This document shows, piece by piece, positions 17,403 through 24,219 of a DNA stretch of 40,471 nt. The first letter of the stretch is position 1, and each line of letters starts with the position of its first letter. The stretch covers positions 1-40,471 of the forward strand of contig JAVBKP010000032.1 of the NCBI GenBank assembly GCA_031553975.1. The letters are read 5' to 3'. The notes beneath the pieces are model-generated. The model saw only the letters and a list, made by a program, of their open reading frames with translations, searched no databases and had not been told where the DNA came from. This DNA is from JAVBKP01 sp031553975. Lineage in GTDB: Bacteria > Bacillota > Clostridia > Peptostreptococcales > Anaerovoracaceae. A program made the position numbers and the translations under genes.

Positions 17403-18125
17403 ATGGCATACCAATCTTCAAAGGACGAAAGCAAAATACTAAAATATATTTACATCGTCGAGAGTGTGGTAAATAAAATGGCAATCAACGTGAGACAAGG
17501 TCTTGAACGTGATGATTATATTTCTATTGGCGTGATTGGGCTGATGGATGCGCTAGATAAGTTCGATGAGTCACAGAACATCCCTTTTGAAAAATACGCT
17601 AGATGGCGTATCAAAGGGACTATTTATGACGAGCTACGAAAAAATGGTGTTATTTCTAGAAGCAGAATGGACAAACTAGATGCCATGTATTCAGCTAAAT
17701 CGGCATTACAACAGGAATTGCTGAGAGAGCCTACGGATATAGAGGTGGCGGCATATCTAGAGATTGATGTGGCTAATTTACATTCATTATATGAGACGGT
17801 TCACTATTTATCACAGTCTTATTTAGAGGAAACTTTATTCCTCAATGATGACGAGTACAGCTTAATTGATTTGGTAGAAGATAAAAAGGCCGAAAACCCC
17901 CAGCTAAAGCTTGAAGATGATGAGTTAAAAGGTGATTTGGTTACGGCTATAGACATGCTGAATGACCGTGAGAAGATCATTTTAGACTTATACTATACAA
18001 AAGAACTACCACTAAAAGAAATTAGTGAAATTTTAGAGATATCAATATCAAGGGTATCTCAGATACACGGAAAATGTTTATTAAAGCTTAGAAAAAATAT
18101 AACGGAGATAAATGGGGCAGTATGA
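17403..18125 (+). CDS. fliA: RNA polymerase sigma-28 factor for flagellar/motility genes (FliA/SigD)
   Basis: This is the late-flagellar sigma factor that directs transcription of filament and chemotaxis genes. The 240-residue product has region 2 ('SIGVIGLMDALDKFDE' and 'FEKYARWRIKGTIYDELRKN'), region 3 and a region 4 helix-turn-helix ('LPLKEISEILEISISRVSQI'), all with FliA/WhiG family sequence. ATG 17403 follows AGGAGA. It sits deep in the flagellar operon, as in Bacillus subtilis, so its level depends on read-through from the upstream genes. The end overlaps the next gene by 4 bases. Confidence 0.97.
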   Translation: MAYQSSKDESKILKYIYIVESVVNKMAINVRQGLERDDYISIGVIGLMDALDKFDESQNIPFEKYARWRIKGTIYDELRKNGVISRSRMDKLDAMYSAKSALQQELLREPTDIEVAAYLEIDVANLHSLYETVHYLSQSYLEETLFLNDDEYSLIDLVEDKKAENPQLKLEDDELKGDLVTAIDMLNDREKIILDLYYTKELPLKEISEILEISISRVSQIHGKCLLKLRKNITEINGAV

Positions 18126-18544
18126 TTTATATCGTGTTAATAGTGGGAATAGGACTTACTGTATACGGGTATATACAGATGAGAGGCGAGAGCGCAGAAT
18201 TTTCTAGTATCCTAGGGGAGCTAGAAGAAACTGAGGAGCTTAGGCTTGTCAATCACACTATTAACGAGGAAGAGTTAAGCGATGGACTAGGCAAAGTGAT
18301 GCTAGAGCTGAATGGGTTAAAATCCGCCATAGAAAGAGAATCCCGGCGTATGGATGCGTTAGAGACTAGAATAACTGGTCAAGTCAAAGCCAATGATGTA
18401 AAAAAGACCACAGCAGAAGACTATAAGGAAGTATCGGAAAAATTAGGCGCATTAAAACGGGCAAAAACCATAGATCAGCTGTCAAAAGAGATGGAAATGG
18501 GAAAGGGTGAATTACAATTATTAGAAAAATTGCGAGGCAGATAA
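18122..18544 (+). CDS. Single-span coiled-coil protein after fliA (DUF6115-like)
   Basis: This is a 140-residue protein with one N-terminal membrane helix (residues 2-18) and a long charged, coiled-coil cytoplasmic part (about 35-140). It is coupled to fliA through an ATGA-type overlap. Proteins of this size and shape (DUF6115) regularly follow fliA in Lachnospiraceae-type flagellar operons, but I know of no defined function. The family name is a recollection from position and architecture, not a proven match. Its C-terminal end 'ELQLLEKLRGR' overlaps the start of the next small gene. Confidence 0.8.
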   Translation: MIYIVLIVGIGLTVYGYIQMRGESAEFSSILGELEETEELRLVNHTINEEELSDGLGKVMLELNGLKSAIERESRRMDALETRITGQVKANDVKKTTAEDYKEVSEKLGALKRAKTIDQLSKEMEMGKGELQLLEKLRGR

Positions 18545-18753
18545 TTGATTTTATCCAAGAGCCAAAGGTCATTACAGGAATAGGAATAGGCTTAATGCTA
18601 GCAGCTGTGCTGATGATGCCTTTTAGGTATGGCAGTCCATCTAATTATGAAATTGAGAAAGAAGCCCGTAGGTTAGGGATGATTTTCCCAGCAGATGTAA
18701 AGGCAGTAGAGCAAGATACCACGAGTAAGGGTGCAGTGGACACGACCCAATAA
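18517..18753 (+). CDS. Small single-span protein with no standard start codon
   Basis: An open frame runs from 18511 (after a stop at 18508) to TAA at 18751-18753 and fills the gap to the next gene. It encodes one membrane helix ('VITGIGIGLMLAAVLMM') and then 'NYEIEKEARRLGMIFPADVK', which has the look of the short degenerate segment common in small MltG-like/flagellar-operon proteins ('I-x-E-K-A-R-x-x-G-M'). There is no ATG, GTG or TTG before the membrane helix: the first ATG is at 18595, inside the helix. ATT at 18517, 9 bases after an AAAGGG site, is the best candidate start; the coordinate is provisional. A -1 frameshift from the preceding gene or a disrupted start are alternatives. Confidence 0.55.
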   Translation: MIRKIARQIIDFIQEPKVITGIGIGLMLAAVLMMPFRYGSPSNYEIEKEARRLGMIFPADVKAVEQDTTSKGAVDTTQ

Positions 18754-18763
18754 GGAGAAAATT

Positions 18764-19543
18764 ATGATAAGGGCATTATATACCGCAACTGACGGACTTA
18801 TTATTCAAGAACGCAGGCAGGCTGTTATTTCAAACAACTTGACCAATGCCAGTACAAGTGGATATAAAAAACAAGACCTTTTCTCAAAAGAAATGAACAA
18901 GGCTGAATTATACTACATGGATCAGGTGGGCGATAGCAAGTATGTTCGTAGAGATATAGGAAGCATGGCTTTCGGCTCAGAAGTAGATGAAATATTTTTC
19001 AACTTTGAGCAAGGCATGATACAGGAGACAGATAAACCCACGGATTTGGCTTTAGAAGGAGATGGGTTTTTTAAAGTACAGTGGAATAATGGTGTTGGAT
19101 ATACTAGAAATGGGAACTTTAGAATAGATAACGAAGGCTATATGACAATGCAAGACGGGGTTACGAGGCTTTTGGCAACAAACAATACTACGGGAGCCCA
19201 AGAACCTATTCAGATAGGCACCAAAGAGCTTAAAGTTGATCGTTTTGGTCAGGTGTTCTTAGACGATGTGAATACACATACAATACAGACAGTGAGTTTC
19301 GCGCCGGATGTGAACATGCAGGCCTTAGGCAATAGTATTTTTACAGTACCAGCAGGCACGGCAGAGGTACAAACCGATGCGTACATGCATCAGTCCAAGT
19401 TAGAAAGATCCAATGTTAACGTAATAGATGAAATGGTTAAGCTCATTGAAACTTCTAGGAGCTTTGAATCTGGGCAAAAGGTCATTCAAGCACTAGACAA
19501 CATTTTGGGTAAGACAGTTAGTGAAGTAGGAAGGGTTAGATAG
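18764..19543 (+). CDS. flgF: Flagellar basal-body rod protein, FlgF/FlhO-like
   Basis: This is a 259-residue rod/hook-family protein forming part of the rod. The N-terminal signature is 'GLIIQERRQAVISNNLTNAS' with 'GYKKQDLF', and the C-terminal helix is 'VIDEMVKLIETSRSFESGQK'. ATG 18764 is 6 bases after AAGGAG; an upstream in-frame reading from GTG 18731 lies ahead of that site and is rejected. It resembles B. subtilis FlhO, the first of a flhO-flhP pair of distal rod proteins, which correspond to FlgF and FlgG. The pair sits next to a rod-cap-like protein and a muramidase, fitting rod completion through the wall. Confidence 0.9.
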   Translation: MIRALYTATDGLIIQERRQAVISNNLTNASTSGYKKQDLFSKEMNKAELYYMDQVGDSKYVRRDIGSMAFGSEVDEIFFNFEQGMIQETDKPTDLALEGDGFFKVQWNNGVGYTRNGNFRIDNEGYMTMQDGVTRLLATNNTTGAQEPIQIGTKELKVDRFGQVFLDDVNTHTIQTVSFAPDVNMQALGNSIFTVPAGTAEVQTDAYMHQSKLERSNVNVIDEMVKLIETSRSFESGQKVIQALDNILGKTVSEVGRVR

Positions 19544-19552
19544 GTCTAATAT

Positions 19553-20353
19553 ATGAATAGAGGATTATATGTGGGAAAAAGTGGGATGAAATCATTCCAA
19601 GAGAAAATGGACACCATATCTAATAATATCGCCAATGTTCAAACAGCAGGATACAAAAAACTTACTTCTGGATTCCAAGAGCTACTTCGAGACGAGGTGG
19701 GTATGTTAGGTACGCCATTAAGCAAGGAAATTGAGGCAAAAAATCCAACTTTGGGTACAGGCGTCAAACTCAGTGAGCCGTATAGAATATTTACCCAAGG
19801 GGTTATGACAGAATCTGGAAATCCAATAGAGTGTGCCATAGATGGGGAAGGATTCTTCTCCTATAGAGATGGGCAAGGCAACTTAAAATTGTCTAGGGCT
19901 GCTAATCTTAACATAAACATTGCAGATGGTAGTCTTATTGATGAAAATGGAAATAGGCTAGAAGTGCAAAACGGAATTAATTTGCTGGAGTGTGATCCAG
20001 GAAGTGTTGAAATCGGTTTAGATGGAAAAATCCGTGCAAAAAAAGACGATCAAACGGTTGAGGCTGGTACAGCAGTGCTTTACTATATACCAACAAAAGA
20101 CGTGCTCAAAGATTCAGGTAGCGGCTATTATTCCATACCAGAAGGGACTATGAGCATTAGAAATACAGATGCCAATGTGCCAAGAGAGACATTTGGTCTT
20201 GTTCATCAAGGCTATATTGAAGGCTCTAACGCAGACATGGGTGCGGAAATGGTGGATTTGATGGTGACCCAAAGAGGATACCAACTAAGCCTTAAAGCCG
20301 TTCAGACAGCAGATGAAATGTGGGGACAAACAAATAATCTCTTAAGAAGATAA
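19553..20353 (+). CDS. flgG: Flagellar distal rod protein, FlgG/FlhP-like
   Basis: This is the second 266-residue rod/hook-family protein of a tandem pair. It has 'MNRGLYVGKSGMKSFQEKMD', the intact 'SNNIANVQTAGYKKL' signature and the C-terminal 'MGAEMVDLMVTQRGYQLSLK' helix. The two neighbours share the family ends but differ in the centre, so they are paralogues rather than a recent duplication. The ribosome site is weak (AGGTCTAATAT), in line with coupling to the preceding gene 9 bases away. Which of the two is FlgF and which FlgG is inferred from order and the better FlgG-like ends here. Confidence 0.9.
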   Translation: MNRGLYVGKSGMKSFQEKMDTISNNIANVQTAGYKKLTSGFQELLRDEVGMLGTPLSKEIEAKNPTLGTGVKLSEPYRIFTQGVMTESGNPIECAIDGEGFFSYRDGQGNLKLSRAANLNINIADGSLIDENGNRLEVQNGINLLECDPGSVEIGLDGKIRAKKDDQTVEAGTAVLYYIPTKDVLKDSGSGYYSIPEGTMSIRNTDANVPRETFGLVHQGYIEGSNADMGAEMVDLMVTQRGYQLSLKAVQTADEMWGQTNNLLRR

Positions 20354-20383
20354 AATATGCTGGTAAAATGGAATTAAGTGTTA

Positions 20384-20412
20384 TATAATGTGCCATGATT
20401 TTAATAAATCAT
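20384..20412 (+). promoter_or_regulatory. -10-like TATAAT followed by hairpin before the rod-binding gene
   Basis: TATAAT (20384-20389) lies 6 bases before a perfect 7-bp hairpin, ATGATTT (20395-20401) with AAATCAT (20406-20412) over loop TAAT, and the GGAGGAG ribosome site follows. The -35 is poor (TGGTAA at 20361-20366). It may mark a local promoter with a hairpin at the 5' end of the transcript. Confidence 0.35.
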
Positions 20413-20428
20413 TTGGAGGAGTACGAGC

Positions 20429-20731
20429 ATGGATATTTCAGATATTGCCAAATTAAATAAATCACTTGGTGAAAGCAATCTAAATAGTAAAGAGAATCAA
20501 GATGATGAGAAGATTAAAGAAGCCTTTAAGTCTATATTTGTAGAGCAGATGATAGGGCAGATGATGAAAACCGGTAGTGTTGTCAGCGGTGTTGAAGGGC
20601 TACAAAAAGAACTTGTAGAAGAGCAAGTAAAAGAATCTCTAGGCCAGTATTTTATGGACTCATCAGGCATAAGATGGAATGAGATATTAGGCTTAACGAA
20701 GGCAGATGGTAAGGAAAATGGAAAAGATTAA
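20429..20731 (+). CDS. Rod-binding protein (FlgJ N-terminal domain only)
   Basis: The 100-residue product matches the rod-binding domain of FlgJ: 'IKEAFKSIFVEQMIGQMMKT' corresponds to the conserved helix, followed by a Gln/Glu-rich helix ending in 'GQYFMDSSGI'. In enteric bacteria FlgJ also has a C-terminal muramidase that opens the wall for the rod. Here that domain is missing, and a separate secreted transglycosylase is encoded two genes downstream. ATG 20429 follows TTTGGAGGAG. Its 3' end overlaps the PilZ gene by 26 bases. Confidence 0.85.
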   Translation: MDISDIAKLNKSLGESNLNSKENQDDEKIKEAFKSIFVEQMIGQMMKTGSVVSGVEGLQKELVEEQVKESLGQYFMDSSGIRWNEILGLTKADGKENGKD

Positions 20732-21407
20732 ATTTGAAATATATGATAAAATTGAAATATATAGCAACGCAGGGGAGTTGATCGGTCGCAGTGAAGTGCA
20801 GGAGCACAAAGAAGACGTTTTGCATATTAGTGCGCCTATTGGGCTTGATGGAATTAAAATCCTTGAAGTCGGTGAGAAAATTTCTGCTATTTATTATCAT
20901 GACACTAAAACATATAAGTTTACCACAAAGGTTATCAATAGGTTTGTGGAGGGCATGAAAATATTTGTTTTACAAAAACCCGAAAAATACGAGGTAATAC
21001 AAAGGCGTGAATCTGTTAGGGTAGATCATTCATTGCCAATTACCTATGTTGTTTTATCTGAAAAAGAGACTGAATTACTATTAAATTCAAATGTGGCACC
21101 AAAGGAAATAAAAACCGAATTTGCCATAAGATTTATTGAAGCCAAAACATTCAATGTGAGTGCAGCAGGTCTTGGGATATTCACTATGGAAGATACCATT
21201 AAGACTGGAGACCATATAATCGGCTTTATTGATATTGACGGCAGAGAAGAGATGATTTTCATGCAGGCAGTCAAAATAACTAGAGATCATACGGTACCTA
21301 ATAGCGCGGTTCGAAAAATTGGAACTAAATTTGTTAAGGGCAGCAGGGGGTTAGAGGAGAGAATGTTTCAGGATCTCTTCACAGTGATGAGGAACCAAAA
21401 GAACTAG
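20706..21407 (+). CDS. PilZ-domain c-di-GMP effector (YcgR/MotI-like)
   Basis: This is a two-domain flagellar brake or clutch type protein: an N-terminal YcgR-N-like beta domain (about residues 1-95) and a C-terminal PilZ domain. Both c-di-GMP-binding motifs are intact: RxxxR (R101-R105 in RRESVR) and N/DxSxxG (N150-x-S152-x-x-G155 in NVSAAG). B. subtilis MotI (DgrA) has the same architecture, and on binding c-di-GMP it disengages the stator protein MotA. Location in the flagellar operon supports the same role, although motA is not in this window. Two in-frame ATGs (20706 and 20718) both have short-spaced ribosome sites; the first overlaps the preceding gene. Confidence 0.88.
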   Translation: MVRKMEKIKFEIYDKIEIYSNAGELIGRSEVQEHKEDVLHISAPIGLDGIKILEVGEKISAIYYHDTKTYKFTTKVINRFVEGMKIFVLQKPEKYEVIQRRESVRVDHSLPITYVVLSEKETELLLNSNVAPKEIKTEFAIRFIEAKTFNVSAAGLGIFTMEDTIKTGDHIIGFIDIDGREEMIFMQAVKITRDHTVPNSAVRKIGTKFVKGSRGLEERMFQDLFTVMRNQKN

Positions 21408-21442
21408 TTAATTAAACGTTGAAAACAAGCCAAACACATTTA

Positions 21443-21487
21443 TTTTTAGTGAAAAGAGTATACTTTTTGTGAAATAGGTGGTATAAT
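21443..21487 (+). promoter_or_regulatory. Extended -10 promoter with upstream direct repeats for the lytic transglycosylase gene
   Basis: TGG-TATAAT (21479-21487) is an extended -10. Upstream, TTTTTAGTGAAAAG (21443-21456) and TTTTTGTGAAATAG (21464-21477) form an imperfect direct repeat with GTGAAA spaced 20 bases, about two helical turns, suggesting an activator or repressor site. The -35 is poor (TATACT, 21459-21464). Confidence 0.5.
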
Positions 21488-21515
21488 AAAGATACAGTTA
21501 GATATTGTAAAGTAT

Positions 21516-21537
21516 AAGGGGATTTAAATATCCCTTT
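21516..21537 (+). promoter_or_regulatory. Hairpin in the leader of the lytic transglycosylase gene
   Basis: AAGGGGAT (21516-21523) pairs with ATCCCTTT (21530-21537), 8 pairs with one G-U, loop TTAAAT. There is no following T-run beyond TTAT, so it is not a convincing terminator; it may be an attenuator or a stabilising leader structure. Confidence 0.4.
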
Positions 21538-21581
21538 TATATTGCAATCTAAAAAGAAAGAAAGGTAAAGAGACAAACCAT

Positions 21582-22748
21582 ATGTTAAAAAAGCTAACAA
21601 CAATCGGGCTGATTATAACAATGCTGGCTTCCACCTCAATTCCAATTTTTGCAGACCCAAGTACAACTGTAAATTACTTTAACAGAGATATCTACGTTAA
21701 TGGTGAGAAGATTGCTAACTATCAGTCAGCAACGCCGTATTTCTCATGCGGTAACAATGTTTATGTACCATTGACAGCAGAGAATGGAAAAATTTTGGGA
21801 TTTACCACCAAGGTAGATACCGAAGCTAAAACTGTTGAGCTTGCAAAAGCTGAATCCACGCAAAAGAACTATGCTAACCAATCAGCCAAGCATAGGGCGC
21901 AAAGATTCACGGCCCAGCAGACGGATTATAAATTATTTTATAATCCAGGAGTCACCATAGAGCAAACCACAACTGATGAAACATTAGATGCAGAGGCTCT
22001 AACACAAGAAGGAATAGAAGAAGCACCAGTTGATGCTGATTCGACACTTTCAGAACAACCAGATGCTGCAATAGCAGATGGAAACATTGAAGAGGAAAAT
22101 TCGAGAGCTCCGAAAGATATAAATCTTGGGGAAGCACCGATTTTTACCTACAACAACGTACCCTATGTAGCAATAGGTATTCTTAATGGCATTGAAAGTC
22201 TAGGATGGAGTTCACATTTTGATTCATATACAGGATTGTATATCTCCACCAATCCAGACATAGCAGCAAAATCATATGTCAATGCAAAGACTATGGCTAC
22301 CAACAAAAATTTAGTAGATTACATGATAAAGATTAATGGCGCAGGTCTAACTGTAGCTGCAGCGCAGGACATCTTATTCTTGATAAAACAGAAATCTCAG
22401 ATATATAAAGTAGATGAGCTTCTAGTTATCTCAGTAATTGCTAAAGAGAGCAGATTCAATGTCAAAGCACAATCTAAAAGCGGAGCGAATGGATTAATGC
22501 AAGTGATGACCGCCACTGGCGCCAAAGCTGGATTGTCCAAAGCAGACTTAATAGACGCTGAGAAAAACCTTGAATTTGGTGTGAGTTACCTATCTGGTGC
22601 TATTAAATCATTTGATAGCGAATGGGTGAGAGGATTGTCCGCGTATAATCAAGGATCCACAAAGGTGAGCAGGGGTAATTTCTCTAGAGCATATTATCAG
22701 CGGGTAATTAGTGCATACAACGTGGTGAAAACCAAAGTTGTAAAATAG
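21582..22748 (+). CDS. Secreted lytic transglycosylase with copper-amine-oxidase-N-like domain
   Basis: This is a 388-residue exported protein with a signal peptide (residues 1-25, cleavage about IFA/DP). A copper-amine-oxidase N-terminal-like substrate or wall-binding domain follows (about 27-90: 'RDIYVNGEKI', 'NVYVPLTAENGKILG'), then an acidic Thr/Glu-rich linker, a second partial copy (about 180-225), and a C-terminal SLT (goose-lysozyme-like) domain. The catalytic Glu is E289 in 'VIAKESRFN', followed by 'SGANGLMQVM' and 'GLSAYNQGS', all typical. It probably cleaves peptidoglycan outside the membrane. Directly after the rod genes, with a FlgJ lacking its muramidase, it is a good candidate for opening the wall for the flagellar rod, but it has its own promoter-like site. 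The ribosome site is weak. Confidence 0.88.
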   Translation: MLKKLTTIGLIITMLASTSIPIFADPSTTVNYFNRDIYVNGEKIANYQSATPYFSCGNNVYVPLTAENGKILGFTTKVDTEAKTVELAKAESTQKNYANQSAKHRAQRFTAQQTDYKLFYNPGVTIEQTTTDETLDAEALTQEGIEEAPVDADSTLSEQPDAAIADGNIEEENSRAPKDINLGEAPIFTYNNVPYVAIGILNGIESLGWSSHFDSYTGLYISTNPDIAAKSYVNAKTMATNKNLVDYMIKINGAGLTVAAAQDILFLIKQKSQIYKVDELLVISVIAKESRFNVKAQSKSGANGLMQVMTATGAKAGLSKADLIDAEKNLEFGVSYLSGAIKSFDSEWVRGLSAYNQGSTKVSRGNFSRAYYQRVISAYNVVKTKVVK

Positions 22749-22766
22749 TAAAAAATGATTTAAAAT
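22738..22766 (+). promoter_or_regulatory. Putative promoter for scpA, overlapping the upstream gene end
   Basis: TTGTAA (22738-22743), a 17-base spacer and TAAAAT (22761-22766). The expected start (about 22773) falls inside the left arm of the terminator at 22767-22799, so transcripts from here cannot form the full hairpin. Confidence 0.45.
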
Positions 22767-22799
22767 AGGATATGTCAAAACGACATATCCTGTTTTTTT
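22767..22799 (+). terminator. Rho-independent terminator after the transglycosylase gene
   Basis: AGGATATGTC (22767-22776) pairs perfectly with GACATATCCT (22782-22791) over loop AAAAC, followed by G and seven T. This is a clear intrinsic terminator that ends the flagellar region. Confidence 0.92.
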
Positions 22800-22814
22800 C
22801 TAGGAGAGTAAGCC

Positions 22815-23594
22815 ATGTCATACAAAGTCAAAATTGACGTATTTGAAGGTCCATTTGACCTGCTCGTCTACTTGATAGAGCATGCTGAGATGAGCATATA
22901 CGATATTAAAATAGCGGACATTACAGATCAATACCTAGCACATATGAGTAACATCAAAAATCTAAATGTGGAATTGGCTGGTGAGTTCATGGTGTTAGCC
23001 GCCACTTTGATTGAAATCAAGTCGAAGATGCTGCTACCTAGGTATAGTCCAGATGCAATGACAGGTGCCATAGAAGACGATCCTAGAGCAGAACTGGTGG
23101 AAAGAATACTAGAATACAAGAAATTCAAAATTGCGTCAGAACTGTTAGAAAAAAACGAAGAATACGCACTTTTGAGTCTAACAAAGCCACAAGAGGATCT
23201 TAGTGAATATATAAAGACTGATGAAGAATATCTCAACCTTGATATAGATCAATTCGTTAAAGCGTTCAACATGTTTTTAGTGAAGAAAAAGAAAATTGAA
23301 GAAGTACATAGGCGCTATGGTGAGATTGAACGTGAGAGAATTAGCATTGAAGATAAAGTAACACATATTAGAAGGCTTTTAGATAGAGGATTCATGGACT
23401 TTGAGGCAATTGTAGATGACTGGGAGGACAAGGCCGAGATTGTGGCCGCATTTATGGCGGTCCTTGAGCTAATTAGACGACGGGAAATCATTGTAAGACA
23501 GCATGTTACATTTGGTAATATATCCATAGAAAAGCAGAGTATACCACAAGGCGTAGGACCTGTAGTAGAAGGGGGTGAAGAATTCGTTGTTTAG
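22815..23594 (+). CDS. scpA: Segregation and condensation protein ScpA (kleisin)
   Basis: ScpA is the kleisin that bridges the SMC heads and binds ScpB to form the bacterial condensin. The 259-residue product starts with the family signature 'VKIDVFEGPFDLLVYLIEHA', continues with 'YDIKIADITDQYLAHM' and ends in the winged-helix region. ATG 22815 follows TAGGAGAG. It comes directly after a strong terminator and has a putative promoter overlapping that terminator. scpB overlaps its end, as in other Firmicutes. Confidence 0.97.
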   Translation: MSYKVKIDVFEGPFDLLVYLIEHAEMSIYDIKIADITDQYLAHMSNIKNLNVELAGEFMVLAATLIEIKSKMLLPRYSPDAMTGAIEDDPRAELVERILEYKKFKIASELLEKNEEYALLSLTKPQEDLSEYIKTDEEYLNLDIDQFVKAFNMFLVKKKKIEEVHRRYGEIERERISIEDKVTHIRRLLDRGFMDFEAIVDDWEDKAEIVAAFMAVLELIRRREIIVRQHVTFGNISIEKQSIPQGVGPVVEGGEEFVV

Positions 23595-24171
23595 TAAATC
23601 CGTGATAAAATCTGCCTTTGAATCCATGCTTTTCGTCTGGGGCAATCCACTAGATATTAAAGACGCCGCTGATGTCTTTGATATTGATTGGAGAATAGCA
23701 TACGAGTATATGAAAGAGTTAGAAGAAGAATACAATTTGCAAAATCGTGGGATTGTAATTCGTGAGGTGGATAAAAAATTTCAATTTTGTACAAAAGCCG
23801 AGAATAGAGAGTACATAGAAAAGCTTTGTACCCCTGTTAAGGAAAAGCGATTGTCCCAATCTGCCTTAGAAGTATTGGCCATTATTGCCTATAGACAGCC
23901 AGTGACCAAGGCGGAGATAGAATCTATTCGTGGCATCAAATGCGACAGGGTGCTAGAAGGTCTTTTCAAGAAAGAATTAATTGAAGACAAGGGAAGAGCC
24001 GCTAGTGTAGGAAGACCCACCTTATACGGCACTACAGACGCCTTCCTAGCCTACTTTGGCTTTAAGAATATAAAGGATCTGCCAAGCATTGAGGACATCG
24101 AAGACACATTGTTATTAGAAGACGATGTGGAATCTGTGGATGATTGGCAGCAGATTCCAATGGAAATGTAA
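23575..24171 (+). CDS. scpB: Segregation and condensation protein ScpB
   Basis: ScpB is the dimeric winged-helix partner of ScpA in the SMC complex. Family features are 'VIKSAFESMLFVWGNPLDIK' near the start and 'SQSALEVLAIIAYRQPVTKA' with 'IRGIKCDRVLEGLF' in the middle. The start is uncertain: GTG 23575 has its ribosome site touching it, while TTG 23587 is 8-11 bases from the near-ideal AAGGGGGTGA at 23569-23578 and may be the real start (194 residues). Either way it overlaps the end of scpA. Confidence 0.95.
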   Translation: MKNSLFSKSVIKSAFESMLFVWGNPLDIKDAADVFDIDWRIAYEYMKELEEEYNLQNRGIVIREVDKKFQFCTKAENREYIEKLCTPVKEKRLSQSALEVLAIIAYRQPVTKAEIESIRGIKCDRVLEGLFKKELIEDKGRAASVGRPTLYGTTDAFLAYFGFKNIKDLPSIEDIEDTLLLEDDVESVDDWQQIPMEM

Positions 24172-24193
24172 CATATTTGAGTAAAATCTTTCG

Positions 24194-24211
24194 TATACTG
24201 CCAAGAGGCAG
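24194..24211 (+). promoter_or_regulatory. -10-like TATACT with hairpin reaching the dacF ribosome site
   Basis: TATACT (24194-24199) is followed by hairpin CTGCC (24198-24202) / GGCAG (24207-24211) over loop AAGA. The right arm runs into the AGGTGAT ribosome site, so it may partly mask translation of dacF. No good -35 was seen. Confidence 0.3.
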
Positions 24212-24219
24212 GTGATACA

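Noticed and set aside
18520..18535. Programmed -1 frameshift site (GAAAAATTG) joining the DUF6115-like protein to the small membrane protein
   Set aside because: The run does not form the X-XXY-YYZ heptamer in the right frame and no stimulatory hairpin follows; kept only as a weak alternative.
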